From Blasia pusilla (Eukaryota; Marchantiophyta; Marchantiopsida; Blasiales): 64,000 bases of DNA. The stretch covers positions 10,664,001 through 10,728,000 of the forward strand of contig CM114274.1 in assembly GCA_050084515.1 (NCBI GenBank), read 5' to 3'. Position 1 is the first letter of the stretch. Every line of letters begins with the position of its first letter. Both the position numbers and the translations under genes were made by a program. The notes beneath the pieces are model-generated. The model was given only the letters and a program-made list of their open reading frames with translations, was not told where the DNA came from and did no database searches. Shown one piece after another: positions 45,378-58,570 of this stretch.

Positions 45378-48300
45378 ATGGGCACTAGAACGCGTCCTGT
45401 ATGGCTTTCTGTGACATTAATCCTTCTGGCGATGATGAGGAAAATGGAGGCTGCTGAAGAAGCAGAATTGCAAGGATCGACTTTCTGTCAGAACCAAGTT
45501 TTGACAAAAGAGTACGACTGTGAGGAGCATAAGGTAACAAAACTATGTCCCAGTTGACTCAGCTCAGAGAAAAAACTTGTGACGCTCCTCGTCTTAAAGT
45601 CATTTTTAATTCTACAGATATGTATACATACACAGATTAGGTGGCGGTGTGACGTTTTGGCCCTTCAGTTGAGAGTCCTTATTTCCTCATTTTCCATGCC
45701 TAATCACATATGCCGTGCGCGCCCCCCGCGCTCCCCTCATCCCCGCGCCCCCCGCCCCCCACCCCCTCCCGCCTGCGGTTATTCTGTTGTTTTCTTCTCA
45801 TGTATTCTCTCGCCTTCCTCTACGAGGTGGGGACACCAGATCGAGTCTAAATCTTTGTTCCAAGTCTAACTTTTGTTGATGGATGGGATCAAGCTTAGCC
45901 TGTATTCGTGTCATCCTGTGGACTAGTCAACTTGCTCACCAACATGTAACATTTTTCCCGTGATTGTGGACGTAACTCAGATTTACTCGGAGGATGGATT
46001 CATGCTCGTAATGCACAGAGTATGGGCGAAAAAGCCTGCGACCATTTCTAAGACTATTCACTTGGAGATGGCGGGGCTTCCCGTACTGAAGCCGTCAGGA
46101 TCTAGCTACCCGACATCATTGCAGGGAAATCCTGGAACCTTTCACGAGCAAACATCACCCTCGGGAGGAAATGAGAAACCCACGGGAAGTTTAAGTGACA
46201 GCTTACCGTCGACGCCATTGCTATCTACATCACAGTTCGGAAGCTCGAGCTTCGGCGGCTCACCCTCAAGCTCTTCCAGACCGAAATCAGTGAATGCACA
46301 GAATCCCGCAGCTGAATCCGAAGCAATTGGAGCAACACCCAGAGCTTCGGTTTTTACACCCCAATCTATTCAGACCCCTACCGGGGGTTTTAGTGGCTCC
46401 CCTTTGAGTTCTTTGGGACCTACGAGCTCGACTTTCGGGAAAATGCCCACGTCAACAGCATCTGCTCAGAGTCCTGGATCCAGAGTCAATGGGATTATGC
46501 CCACGGCATCGAATTTGACACCGCAATCATTTGCTCATAGTCCTACCGTTGGTCTTACTCCTAGCACTGGTGAGTCGAAACCCTTGAGCTTTCCGGGGCC
46601 AACATCCACACAGACTTCTACAACAGGAATCCTTGGTGGAGTACCATCGTCAACATCAGGCACAGTCACACCTGCACAGAATCCTACTTCCGAAAGCGTT
46701 GGAGGGTCATCCATCCCCACACCGACACCTGCGACGACTCTTACAGGTGCCAGTTTCGGCTTCGATGAAGAAACACCGTCTGGTACAAAAGCAGGTCCAG
46801 CTTCTACGCATAGTCCAGGAAGCGGACCAGTAGAGTTCGGGATAGCACCCATGGCATCTCTCGTCACACCGCAATCTTCCCAAATAGTCTCGCCGTCGTC
46901 GTCTCCAACATCGGCAAAGAATCCCACGAATTTGGGTAGCTCCCATTCCTTTTCACCAACATCCGATGCTACTCGAACGAGTTCAAGTTCTGAGGGATCT
47001 CCATCTTCGACTTCATCAGGGCCAGCTTCTGTGGAGAGTCCTGGATCTGCAACAGGATCGCTTTCGAACCCAGGATCTGCGCCATCCCGGAGTTTGGAAG
47101 GTTCGCCCTCTTCTTCACGTACACCAAAATTGGCACAGACTCCGAGTTTGAGCGAAGCGCACTCTTCAAACCCAGCATCGGCACAGAGTCCTGGATCAAG
47201 TAGATTTGCAGTCTCAGGTCCGGGGCCTCAAACATTTCCACAGAGTCCCACTGGTTCCGGTGACTCACCTTTCCCATCACCGACATCCGAGCCAACCCAA
47301 ACAAACTTTGGAGGATCGCAACCTACAAGCTCTAAAAGTAAACCTTTGAATTCGTCGACGTCGGGATCCGCAGCGGCTCGAAGTTTTGGTAGCCCAGGTC
47401 GCTCAGAGTCTTCAAGGCAAACTTCTCCAGTAGATGATGCTTTAGTTTCAGCTGCAGATACTGCATTAGGGGCGCTTCAAGGGAAGCTGGATGACTTGCG
47501 AAGGAAATTGAGAAGGGAGGCAGTTCTCCTTATGCATCAAGAGCTACTGAACGGGGATAGTTGGTTCAAGCATGTGGAACTGGAAGGTGAGGACGCATTG
47601 TTGCCCCTTACTCTCGCAGACCAAGGCTACGAAGTGTGGATTGGACACGAGCGTGCAACACTCTGGAGCCATGATCATCTGACTCTGAAGGCTCAGGATC
47701 AGGTGAGCCCTATGAATGAAGTCGAACGTGATCGACCGATGACTAGATCTAGGAAATTTTGTACGTACTGCACAGACTCCAGTTTTTGCCGCTTTCTTAG
47801 GTAAGTAACCTCCGAATTATTTGAAAAAATCTCATTTCATCGTTGTTGCGGTAACTTTACTTCAATCATCTATGAACATACATTCGGTGCAGGCATATTG
47901 GAACTGGACATGGGATCAACATGCGCAGTTCGACGTCCCTGCAATGCTAAATTATGTGTGCGATCAAACGAAAAACAAAGTTCACTACATCGGCGTTTCT
48001 CAGGTACGTAGAACTTTTGATGATGCTTGTTTTTTTAATTCAATTCCCTTCTTGTTTCTCTGTTGTAGTAGTGATCCGTTAAAATGATTTTCAAAAACTT
48101 TGCAGAGCGCCACAGTCGGAGTGGCTGCAGCAACAAGGCCAGAGGTGGCGAACCTGATGAAAAGTCTGACATTAATTGGCCCTATTATATACCGTGGAAG
48201 CGCAACTCCCCTTTTGATGCACTCGTGGGCTCAGTTCTTCGGTCATATCGATATCTCAAATATGGTGTGTAAATACTACATGGCTGATTTTGGAACATCC

Positions 48301-48510
48301 AAACTCCTGATGATGAATCTATAGGTGCCCGGTGGAATTCCTGAAATCAATTTCTTTCTTTCTTTCCTTCTCTCCTTTCTTTCTTTCAGGAATACTTCGT
48401 TCTTTCTTCAAACCTCATGATTAATATTGAAATTTGTCTATACAGGCCGCTACCAATCGCCATCCGGATTCGGGTTCATTCGACTTTTCCAGGTGAAGAT
48501 TCCCGATACA

Positions 48511-48546
<36 letters not shown>

Positions 48547-49916
48547 GTTTCTTCGACCCCACTCTACAAAAACGGCTCTCTCTCTCTCTCTCTCCTATGG
48601 TCGCAAGGCTACGACAGGCACTACTTAATGAGTAGAGTCTCTCTCCCTCTCAGGGTCTCAAGCAGGGCGTGGGGTCTCTGGTCGCAAGCCTACGACAGGC
48701 ACTACTGAATGAGTACAGCCTCTCCCTCTCAGGTAGATGGTGTGGTGAAGAGTTTCTTGGTTGACACTTGGAAGCTCCGCACCACCAACATGATGTTTAG
48801 TCAGCACTCACACTGCATGAGAGTGTCTCCCTCCTCTCATATGGTACCTTCTTCACTTCTTCCTCTCTCTACACCCATCCCAGTCTCAAGCACCGTCCAA
48901 CCAGGGCGCGGGGTCTATGGTCGCAAGGCAACGACAGGCACTACTTAACGAGTATAGTCTCTGTCTCTCCCTCCCCGGTTTTCTTCGACTCTACTCTACA
49001 AAAACGGCGGTCAACATTAACTTTCTTGTGGCATAAAATAAATGAGTAGTAATACTAACTTGCGTGCGAATATTTTTTTGGACAGGGAATTTCATCTGAA
49101 GTCACTATCTCTAGCCGAACCTTCATCACAGCTACATTACGCCGTCTCAGGTCAGTTTTTGGGAACCAATAAGGAAATTTCCCTCCAGAGTCCAGCAAGG
49201 ATGGTTTGAAATCAGCCGAATTCGTCTTCAGCTGAAGAATTTACGGAATATTATGACTAAGACGGAAATTGTTGCTTCCGATCAGCCTGAAATAACGAGC
49301 CTTGCTATTGACTTCCTGCAGGACCTGATTGTTGCCTTGGCTCAACTGTCTTTTCCTTCGAGAATCGTTGGGATGGAATTACTTCATACAAGAATGTCAG
49401 GCACTTCGAACAAGGTCAGTCCGCGCACGTGATCTCATTAAGTTTCCTGTGAAGATTAACGATCACGATCGAATTCTTTGGGTTTCTGACTCAATCTGTT
49501 AATATGAGTAATTGCAAACAGTTTCAATATAGCCTACAATTTTCGAATTAGTCCGTAGAACTGGAATTTGCTCACATGACCGCTGGATTCGCTGAAAAAT
49601 CACAGGAATCATGACGAACACATTTCAGCATTTCGACTATGGTTCCGCTACTCGAAATGCAGAGGCTTACAATGGCAGAACAACCGCTCCAGTATACGAT
49701 CCGAAAGATATTCCAGCCAACCTTCCGGTGATGGTTGTTTACGGTGGGCAAGATTTCTACTCCCCGCCCGATGGTGTCTTGGAATTCCTGTCTATGACTC
49801 AAACGCGGCCCCATACTGTGTACTTACCTATGTACGCCCATTTCGACCTTTCCTTCAGTAGGAAACGCGGAAAAGACGTGTATGGGCCGATTCAGGACTT
49901 CCTGCGATCCCAATGA
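45378..49916 (+). CDS. Acid lipase family (gastric/lysosomal lipase-like) protein with large Ser/Pro-rich insertion
   Basis: Alpha/beta-hydrolase of the neutral/acid lipase family, which cleaves triacylglycerols or sterol esters. Eight exons in consistent phase: 45378-45533, 45927-47702, 47893-48003, 48106-48264, 48446-48492, 49086-49150, 49322-49414 and 49606-49916, giving 905 residues (usual length about 400-450). A signal peptide (VWLSVTLILLAMM) starts it, then DGFMLVMHR (about 75). A low-complexity Ser/Pro/Gly/Thr region at about 100-550 comes before LLMHQELLNGDSW (about 586), WNWTWDQHAQFDVPAMLNYV (from 647), HYIGVSQ-SA (Ser 680), GGQD (Asp 852) and YAHFD (His 881). The nucleophile elbow is GVSQS, not GxSxG, and HG at the oxyanion site is HQ, so activity is uncertain. 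Likely secreted or vacuolar. Confidence 0.85.
45716..45778. repeat. C-rich tract in lipase intron 1
   Basis: A stretch dominated by runs of four to six C lies inside intron 1, so the minus strand has several G-runs able to form a G-quadruplex. Confidence 0.6.
48510..49010. repeat. CT microsatellites and direct repeats in lipase intron 5
   Basis: Two (TC)n runs (about 48511-48544 and 48575-48594) are followed by three copies of a unit with GGTCGCAAGGCTACGACAGG and CACTACTTAATGAGTA (near 48599, 48681 and 48917). A CTCTACAAAAACGGC segment occurs at both ends of the array. Confidence 0.75.
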
Positions 49917-51137
49917 CGAACTCATTTCCTGTCCGCTGGGAACCGCCTTACGGGTCCATCATCTATATGTATATGAGCTACAACCACGAACTGATTTCTG
50001 GTGTCGCCAACGTCTATATGCATAAGAGCTGCATAGAGTCTATAGAGTTTATAATGTAGTCACACTGCTTGTTCTAGCCTTCCACGCGAAAGGTAGAGAG
50101 CTCACATTGTAGTAATAATTTAGCGTTTCTAGTAGCCTAGAGAGACCTCACAATCATGTGGATCTTCTCGTAGCCTAGTGACAAAACAGGTTCGATTTAT
50201 CCGGCAGGTATTCAACTCACGACCTCCTCCGGGAGACCTTACGAAAGTTGGCCATCAACCGCCACAGATCTCGCAATATCGTGTGGCATGGCGATAGTGA
50301 CTCAATACCATGTAAAGACATAATATAAGTGAATTGATTGCTTTTCATTGGAGGACGAAGATCTCCGTCAGAATTGAAGGACCGGAGCATCTAGGGACTC
50401 ATATCAGAGCCTTTTCAAGCAATAAATCCTGCTTCCAAATGAGCTCTGTACCTCGAAGTCGGCCCATCTTTCCGATACGCCTAAAGGAAATAATGAGAGC
50501 TTTCGTCCCACCTTTTCGACTTCGTCTCGGATCAAACTATCCGTTTATCGGTGTATGGTCGGCCTATGCGCTTCTACACACATCTGCTCCTTGAATCCCG
50601 TCCAAATATCTATCCTATATATCAGTTCCGTCAAACTGGTTTACAAGTTCACCCGCTTTACGCCTTCACTTCTGTCTGGTTGGGTAAGGTAGACAACTAC
50701 CTCGGCAAGCCGAAATAGTGGTTGGAAGTGCTAATCAGTTTCCCCTCCAGTGCGTTGTCCGTGATTCGTTTAGGACGCAGGAAGCTCTCTAAGGGCCCGG
50801 AGTCTATTTAAGCGGTGCTTAGTCTGCTGCTTACAATCCGCTTTGCTGGCGTCGGCGGTGACACGACCGGAGTATAGTGGAACCACTAAACAGTAACCCC
50901 CCGAAGACGGGTGCCGTAAACGGATGGCCCTGCCAGGATGGTAGAGAGGAAGAAGGAGTTGGAAGTGTCGGTCAGGAACCAATTTAACCCTAACGGTGCT
51001 GTGGACGTGAAATTGGTCCCTGCTGATAAGCGCTACTATCTGTAACCGAGCTTGTCCCCCGAGGAACCGGACCGCTCCAAAGAGTGAAACCTAACTGCTA
51101 GGTATTCTTACAGTGATTCCTCGAGGTTCTACAAGAG
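49917..51137. other. Intergenic region upstream of MAPR4-like gene
   Basis: No additional gene seen. A TATA-like box CTATTTAAGC at about 50807-50816 lies roughly 320 bp before the MAPR4 start codon and could serve its promoter. The first part would hold the lipase 3' UTR. Confidence 0.35.
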
Positions 51138-53746
51138 ATGGTGAGGATAGAAGAAATTGAGAGCGATGACGAATTCCAAGAGAATCCTCTGCTGGCTGAA
51201 GATCCCGCAGTTTCGTCTCCAGCACCTGATGAGCCTGAGGATTCCGTAACGGTGCCCCAATACCGACCTGGGATCTGTGATCCATGGAGCTGGTCTGCCA
51301 TCATTCTCGCTGTGTTCATCTCCATAGTGGTGGTGAAGCTTGCCTCTCCCTCGGTCATGCAACCTGTGAGAATTTTCCATCCTTCCATACTCTGTCCCTG
51401 GTAGTTCGTGCATAAAGGATGTAGGCAATCTTTCCGTAATTGTGAGTAGTTCGAAGTTGATGCCCTGCTTTGTTATCCGTGAGGCTGCATCGTAGAATGA
51501 ACGCCGTGGCGACCTTAACCCATATTGTGCTTATCAAAGAAGTAAAAGTCGAGGATGGTTTGTCCTGTCTTCAGCGTTATCAGAACTCGCGAGCCTCGTA
51601 GCTTTTGATTCAGTTCTCTATGTATATCTTAAGTCCCATGCACGGAAATGTTGCACCCGCTGAGCTTAAGCTCGAAATTCCATCCAAAAGGTTCTCCCTT
51701 TGTGACGAATTGGGTTTCTCAGAGACTTTGGAGTACGCAAGAGCTGGCCAAGTACAATGACACTGGCCCACTTCTCCTTGGCATTCTGGGGTAAATTCTC
51801 GACCCATCTCTTCTGTATTGCACGTTAGTAGAGCAGACGTCCGTTTGCTGATCGTTTGTAGCGAGATCGAGTTGCACATCCAGTGATGTTTCCCAGATTC
51901 CACAGAACTCTCACATCCCTTCCAGCTCAAAGTAAGGAGAGTCTGGCAGGTTAGGTTGTAAGCTTGTGGATTCAGCAAATCGATTTACCTCTCAAGGATG
52001 CACTGGAATTCCAAGACGAGCATTCTCCACCTGCTAATGTTATACTTGACTGTGGACCGGTGTCTTTGATATAAGCCAGGAGCGTGTTTGATGTTAGTCA
52101 AGGAAGGAACCACTATGGACCTAAGGGGGGATACCATCACTTCACAGGACGGTAAGTCAGAAGAAATTCTCGTAAATCCTTCGCTCTCCGTTATTCCTTA
52201 TTTCTACTCCGGAACAAATACCCGAGGAGGATTTTATCTTTGCCTGTCAGTGCATGCTTTGTTTTGAATCAGCACTTTCAGCTTTCCAGGAGACCACTGG
52301 AAGACCTCGAAGTCGTAGCGTCGAGCCTCTCCTAAGACGTCTGTAGGACTCCACTTTTCTTGGCCAGATGGATATAGATTTGGCGGAATGTCTCGTCCCT
52401 AAACTCGAACTATCTCGATGGCCTCAGAAGAAATTACTTTCATGGCTTGAAAGTAATTTTCAGTCTTGAGATATCATGCTGCAATATGTTTTCCAGACGA
52501 AGGAAATCGTTCATTGGTTTTTTTGCCTCCTTTTTTCACTCCTTGCATGGGTGAGGGTACGAACAACGCATTTTGTTGGTTTCATCCGGAAAATCTGGAC
52601 TGTTAACCCTCTTGGAAATCGGGCATGTTTATTTACCGAGATTCAAATTCACGCACGAGTTTTTCTGCGCTCCTGTGCAGGGATGCAAGTCGTGCTTTCG
52701 TCTCGGGCAATTTCTCTGGTTGGTGCTTCACTCGAGTCTGCTGATAACTGCTCTGAAGTTGATGCACTACTGTAACTGGTCCTTACTGGGCCATACTTCC
52801 AGGTGGTTTGGGCTCTCATGACCCTCTTACTATGGTAACCATTGGCAGGTGATGGATTGACGGATTCTTTGGAGGGTTTGTCTCCTCTTCAGGTACTTTT
52901 GGATCCGTGTGGCTGATTGGATTTACTCAGACAATCTTTGGAAAAGACTCCATGTTGGGACACTATCGCATAGAAATCGCCTTCGTCTTCATGCTCTGTT
53001 TGTTAACCCCACGAAGTCTGCAGGTTAAAAGCATTAAGGATTGGTACAATTTTTTCGACAAGAGCAAGAAGTACAGGTAAGTTGTGATTTGTATCTACGA
53101 TGAGTTGGTCTCTGTTGAACAATACTTAATGAGGCTGGAAGTTGGTTCGACCAATCTTGAACTCTCGAGGCCTCAAAATATTGCTGGCAGATACGTTGGA
53201 AAACTGGTAGGGACTTTCTACGATGAATCTGGACTGCCAACCAAAGAGTTGGTGAGAGCAAACAATCTAGCTGCTCGAGGGGAACTCATCGTGGCCAAGC
53301 AGAAGGAGGATGAGAACCGCTTTCCTTCCTGCAATTCCCGGTGGAGTCCTGAAAAGGGTGGCGAGGTACGACTTACAGAGACTCCCCCAAATTAGCAAAA
53401 GTGTCGTCTTCAAAAGATAAACTACATCTTCTGCTTTAACCAAATAGCGTCCTCATGTACGATGATAGGATTCTCGTGCAAGTGTATCCTGAACATCCGG
53501 TGACAATATTTAGAGATGTGTGACTATGAATGATCCGATGCTTAAACGAGCGAGGCGTTGCAGGTATGGTGCAAATCTGGGTTTCCACGCATCACGGACA
53601 AGATCTCTGAAGGCCCATATAAGGGAGCATCTGAAACCCGATGCGCTTGCTTTGAAGGTGACCAGTTGGACAGAAAGGGGTTGAGGTTGTATGAGGGATG
53701 CGCAACCTCTTCTCAGAGATGTGTGAGTGCTCCACCGCAGGCATAG
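51138..53746 (+). CDS. MAPR4: Membrane-associated cytochrome b5-like heme-binding protein (neuferricin / MAPR4 homologue)
   Basis: Eight exons with GT-AG sites and consistent phases: 51138-51365, 51723-51790, 52080-52151, 52681-52718, 52849-52892, 53024-53076, 53191-53365 and 53564-53746, giving 286 residues. An acidic N-terminus precedes one membrane helix (WSAIILAVFISIVVVKL, about 52-68). The MAPR-type b5 domain follows (about 77-165): RLWSTQELAKYND, LLLGILGSVFDVSQGR, then HYGPKGGYHHFTGRDASRAF, where MAPR proteins bind heme through tyrosines. The neuferricin-specific tail is clear: YVGKLVGTFYDESG, FPSCNSRWSPEKGGEVWC and RCACF. The protein is membrane-anchored, probably in the endomembrane system. 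Physiological role in plants is not settled. Convergent with the TPR gene at 54435. Confidence 0.93.
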
Positions 53747-54434
53747 AATTTAAAATTCAGGCCTAATTCATACGGCAGGGCTGTAAAGGAATGTTGATTG
53801 TACACTTTCTAGGGTATGTGTCAACTATTGAGTGATGTACAAAGAAGGTCTGGGGAGAGCGACATATCCCACGTGGAAATTGGGTTTATCGTTCATTAGC
53901 GCTAGGTTCATACTGCTAGATGTGAAGTTTCATGGGATCATCACGTTCGCATGTGAAGCTTCATGGACTACTCACAGGTTTTCCTCTTGTGTGATTAGTT
54001 CGTGTTTTGATTATCTGCCACAATTCTGCAAATGAACGATGATATTGTCTTTTGAACGTAAATGCTCAGAGAGTTATGAACAATATTTTCTTCGATATGA
54101 AACATTTCTCCTGCGTGATAAGTACTTTGGAAAACGGCATTACAAGACATTCTCTATGGATGCTGTCCATGACGTTTTTTCATGAAATTTCAACTTCCCA
54201 ATTATTACACGTCACTCAAAACTAAAGTGGGTGTTGTGCTACAAATAATATGCCAGTTCAACTGCTTCCCCATCGTTAGACTAAGACATTTTATTTCAAA
54301 TGCCTAGAAAAAATGAAGTGATTATGATGGCAGAAGCATCCTTATGATTTTTATGGTACAAGAAAAGAGTTAATAACCTGAAAGAGGTTGTTTGAAAATC
54401 ACAATTTGTGATCCGATTGTATATTGGTACATTT
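53747..54434. other. Spacer between convergent genes
   Basis: About 690 bp between two stop codons, AT-rich. It should contain both 3' UTRs; no other feature seen. Confidence 0.5.
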
Positions 54435-56551
54435 TCACTGAAGCGAGATGAATCTCTGAAGTGAATTGATGAGGCTGGGCGGCCAATGTTTTGTTTCTTG
54501 AACCCACTTCAAGTCCGTGTAGCGAGGGTCCAGGAGGGTTGCAATTGTAAATTGTCTTTCAGCAGGCATGGCTGCATTTTTGTCGGCGTACAGAGCTGCA
54601 GCAAGAGCTGCATGAATTTCTGCACAGAGATAAATGCGTACGGTCCATTATAATGTCAGTTACTGTTTCTTGCTTGATAGTTGCCTGTCAGCCAAGTAGT
54701 AAACGAGACAAGTATTCCACCAATGTTGACATATGGTGGGAAGAGGTTTAATGCACAGGTGATTCCAGCTAATAACCACACTTGTGTTGTGCTCGACCGT
54801 ATAGACGACGAAAATGCTCACTGACAACGAGGTCGCTACAGTCTGCTGAAGTATATGCTGACGAGGAGTTTGCTTAAATGAACATTGCACTCCTAAAATC
54901 CGCAACGGACACAAAAATGAATGTATTCTTCTGACCTAACAGAACGGACATAGTACTTTAGGCAGACTATGGCACTCAGGAAGAGAAGAGGTCAAATTGG
55001 AATGCAGGAGAAAATGCCAAGGTGTCAAGATTAGAACTAGGCCGCAGGCAGACAAGAAATCACATTGAAAAGCACGAGAGGAAGAAATCGAACCTGCGCA
55101 GGTGTCCTTGATTTAGAAAACGTGTTGGGATCAAAGCCACTTCGGAGACCATGATTCTGGGGTTCAACATGTCAATAAGACCATGCAAGGACTTTAGGCC
55201 CGACCTCCTATTTGGAATGCTAATGACCTCATTACCTGGATAGCCTTTGAGGCTGATAGAAACATCCTCCATCTCGACGATGGCTTCACTCCTATCTCCA
55301 ACCTCGTACAAAGTCACAGCATGGCCCACTCGTGCATACTCGGCCAAGGCAAGGTCACCTGCCGTCTTAGTAACCTGTACAACATCGTCACACTGCACCA
55401 TGAGAAACTCTCCCACCAAAACTGAATGCTCTCACATCCCTCATGATTTGAACGATTGCTGCAGTCCTTCCTCCTCCGCAATTGAGGACTCCTTCAATCT
55501 ATAGATCTCTCAACATATCCAGAGCCAAGGCCATCCGTAGAGTAGTTCGCTGCAGTGGCGGCGGAATCCGCAGACTACTTGCGAGATCAAAATCTCGAGA
55601 GGCAGATAGTGAAAGACCGTCTGAGAACCTCAAACGTTCGAGATGGCTTTCTTTGGCTCAGCGGACACTTAAGGAATTTCCAGTGAACCCAGCGGACGAA
55701 AACTGAAGCGGTATCGACGCAGCTGCAATTGACTTCGGCCAATTCTGCTTGCCCACACGGTCACAAGGGCCGAAGAGCTCCGGATTCAGAGCGCAATGAG
55801 AGGCAGTGAGAGCATGACAGGGTAAGCTGCCAAGGTGAAGGTGGACTACGCAGTAAGCGCTTACCTGATTGAAGTAATCAAGAGCCACGAGAAAATCCCC
55901 GCGTGCCTGTGCATGCTGGCCCTTCTCCAGCAATTCTACTGCTGACGACACCCGAGTGGAAAAATCATCGCTGACTTGCAAATCTCTTTCCGAAATTGAG
56001 AAACCCATGGCAGCGGGTGCATTTCCGGCCACACTGGGCAAGGCCGACGCGTGAGAAGGAGAAGCTTGGAGGAAGAGCGAAGAAGCGAGAAACACCACAA
56101 CCACCCATCTCGAAGCAGCACTCGTCAAAGAATCCGCGATGTCATAGGAAAGTCTGTCAATCCGACTCTGAATGGCGCTCAAAACCACGAGAACTGACAT
56201 GACTCGTCCCGAATTCCGAACCGCTGCCTCCGACTCACACACAGGAAATTCATCGCCTTTCACCGCGTACGAACGACTCAGCGGCGGCAGATTCCCGGAT
56301 GCCCACTTTCGAAAACCCCGACTCCCCTCTCTTCGCGAAACCCCGGCCGCTACGAAAGGCTTCGTCCCAATCCTCCACCTCAAACAAAATTCATGACCCT
56401 CCCGAGGATGATCTCCGCGAGCCCCGCAACATCCGATCCTCGAGCCACCACCGCTGCGGGCAACAAGCGACTGCATCGCCCACGAAGATCCCCCCTCCCA
56501 CGCACACTCCAATTCCCACAGCTGCGCTCGCGTGCCCCGGAATCTCCCCAC
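54435..56551 (-). CDS. Chloroplast lumen common family TPR protein
   Basis: Three exons: 56551-55865, 55374-55236 and 54619-54435, with matching phases, give 336 residues. The N-terminal about 150 residues form a chloroplast transit peptide. A hydrophobic thylakoid-transfer segment VVVVFLASSLFLQASPSHAS follows, with a likely A-x-A-type processing site. The mature part has DFSTRVSSAVELLEKGQHAQ, DFLVALDYFNQ, LALAEYARVGHAVTLYEVGD, RSEAIVEMEDVSISLKGYPE, IHAALAAALYADKNA, FTIATLLDPRYTDL and TKHWPPSLI. This is the order and wording of the plant 'chloroplast lumen common family' TPR-like proteins, whose exact role is not established. The start at 56551 is the first Met of the frame; Met at 56479 or later would also leave a full targeting region. 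Confidence 0.9.
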
Positions 56552-57621
56552 TCCCCCCGCCCGCCGACGGATGCGAATTTCGGAGCAGATTCAAGCAAGC
56601 GCGCGCACCGACGCGGCCTCTAGAGTCTAGAGCCCCGGAGCTCGAGCTCGAGCTCGAGCGCACGGTCGATTCAAACGAAGCGAGAGGGGAGTGGGAGTGG
56701 CAGTGCGGGCCGCTCGAGCGCAAACAGGAGCAGTAGTAGTCAACAACAACAGCAGGAGGAAACGAAACACGATGACGAGAGAGGGGTTCGAAGGGGAGGG
56801 GAGGGATGGTGCCTGCCCATGTGTCGCGTTTGCAGTCTTGGCAATTTGGACGTCCCCGTGCCGTAGATTGGAGGAATCGACGACCCACGAGAGCCCACAA
56901 GGCCCGCTGTTTTCAGCCATCAAATTCAGTACATGCCGGTGGATCTTGCATCGGTATTTACTGGGCCCACCAGTCACATCTCTGCCATTCGTATTTTCCT
57001 TTCATACTCTCGTCTCTGCCATTAGTGTTTTCCTCTCGTATGGTCTCTATTTTCATCGTGGAATCTTAATTTTTTCTAAAGGAAAGGGGTTATGTTTTAT
57101 ATTTTTTTAAAGAAAAGATTTCTTAAAAGAAATTTTTTATATTAGAGTGGATTTTGAATATGCATGGATATTTGCTTTTGTAAAATTGGACCTCCTTAAC
57201 ATCCATATTATCTTTGGAGTTTCGGCGTCGATCGGCATCTCTCTCATACAATTAAGAAGTATATCCTTGAGTTGGCGTACACATAGGAGAGTTTAGAGAC
57301 ATCCAAGTCACTCGGATCTATCACATCGTAGTTGGTCGACATGTGATTTGTAGAAAATTGTTAAAACAACATTTGTGTGTCCTATGAGTTTTACTATATT
57401 AACTCAATGTTCAATACTCCCCCTCGAACTCGTATTAATTTTTCTAATACTTAAATCATCTCGAAATGCATCTAATTATCTCTAGACAACGCCCTTATAA
57501 AGATATATGATTTGTACCTATGTACACAAGATTAATCTCTCCTACGAGCACTTTCGCTCCGATGAAATGGTCATGCTTTTCTACATGTTTTTTTCAAGTA
57601 TGAAACATAGGATTACTAGCA

Positions 57622-57678
<57 letters not shown>

Positions 57679-58570
57679 AAAGACTTTGTAGTCTTTGAAG
57701 GTTGATATGCCAAACTTTCTAATGCCACACATTTAGATTTATAACTTGTTGGCAAGTTTATAACTAAATTTCAAAATACGTTTCTTTTCCAATCTCTAGC
57801 ATATTAATATCCAATTTCAATATTCTACCAAGTCTAGTTCCCTTGCCTTTAATAGTTCGATTATTTATTGTTTCAATGCAACAACCATCTTTGTTAAAAT
57901 TTATTAATAACCATATTGAATTAATAGTCACGTAGAAATTAAATATCTTGCAATGGTAGAAACATGGAAAGCGTTTAAATCCATAGCATAAATGTCTTTT
58001 GATGCTATTGGAACTTTATCCATATATGTGATATAATGTTATTTATCATCTCTTATTATCACTATTGTAAGATCCTTCACGTACTCCATACTATTGAAGC
58101 ATTTAGCATGTGAAATCATATAATTTGACGCATTAGAAACGACATGCCAATACCAATTATTGATCGAAACTTTCTTGATCATTACTCTTATATAACGAAT
58201 CATAGTCAAAAGGGGCTCACTTTGTGAGTATTTTTTTTCTTGATACACTCAATATTTTTACTCAATATAGCTTCAATTCTCACATTTGGCTTCTTCTTGA
58301 AGCAAAACTTTCCATTATGTCACTAGAGGAAAAATCTGGTTTTATGACTATAAGAAATAAATTACTATTGCAAAGATTACTAGAGGAATTCATTATGATC
58401 ATATAGTTAGAATACAAATAGTAACAAACATGATTTAGTCATGTAATAGTCGTAACTTATTATTTATTTGGCTATTGTAATCATACTTGAATAATTAGGA
58501 TTAACCATTAAAGCATTCATAAGTAATTTTTTTGTTCTATCCCAATTCTTTTGGTGCATCCAAAAATTAA
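56552..58570. other. Promoter region then AT-rich spacer with TA microsatellite
   Basis: 56552-57060 is GC-rich and probably holds the promoter and 5' UTR of the TPR gene; other-frame ORFs there have no motifs. From 57070 the sequence is AT-rich and featureless apart from a (TA)n run at about 57625-57672. Confidence 0.45.

Noticed and set aside
46535-46927. 130-codon minus frame inside the lipase exon 2 region
   Set aside because: It is antisense to the Ser/Pro-rich repeat stretch, with Val/Asp/Gly composition expected from the complement and no domain.
51610-51978. 122-codon minus frame
   Set aside because: It overlaps MAPR4 exon 2 on the opposite strand; the plus-strand exon has a precise phase match and a family signature.
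56391-56900. 169-codon minus frame overlapping the TPR gene start
   Set aside because: It is a different frame of the promoter/transit-peptide region, Ser/Arg/Gly-rich, with no motif. The overlapping frame leads directly into the conserved TPR sequence.
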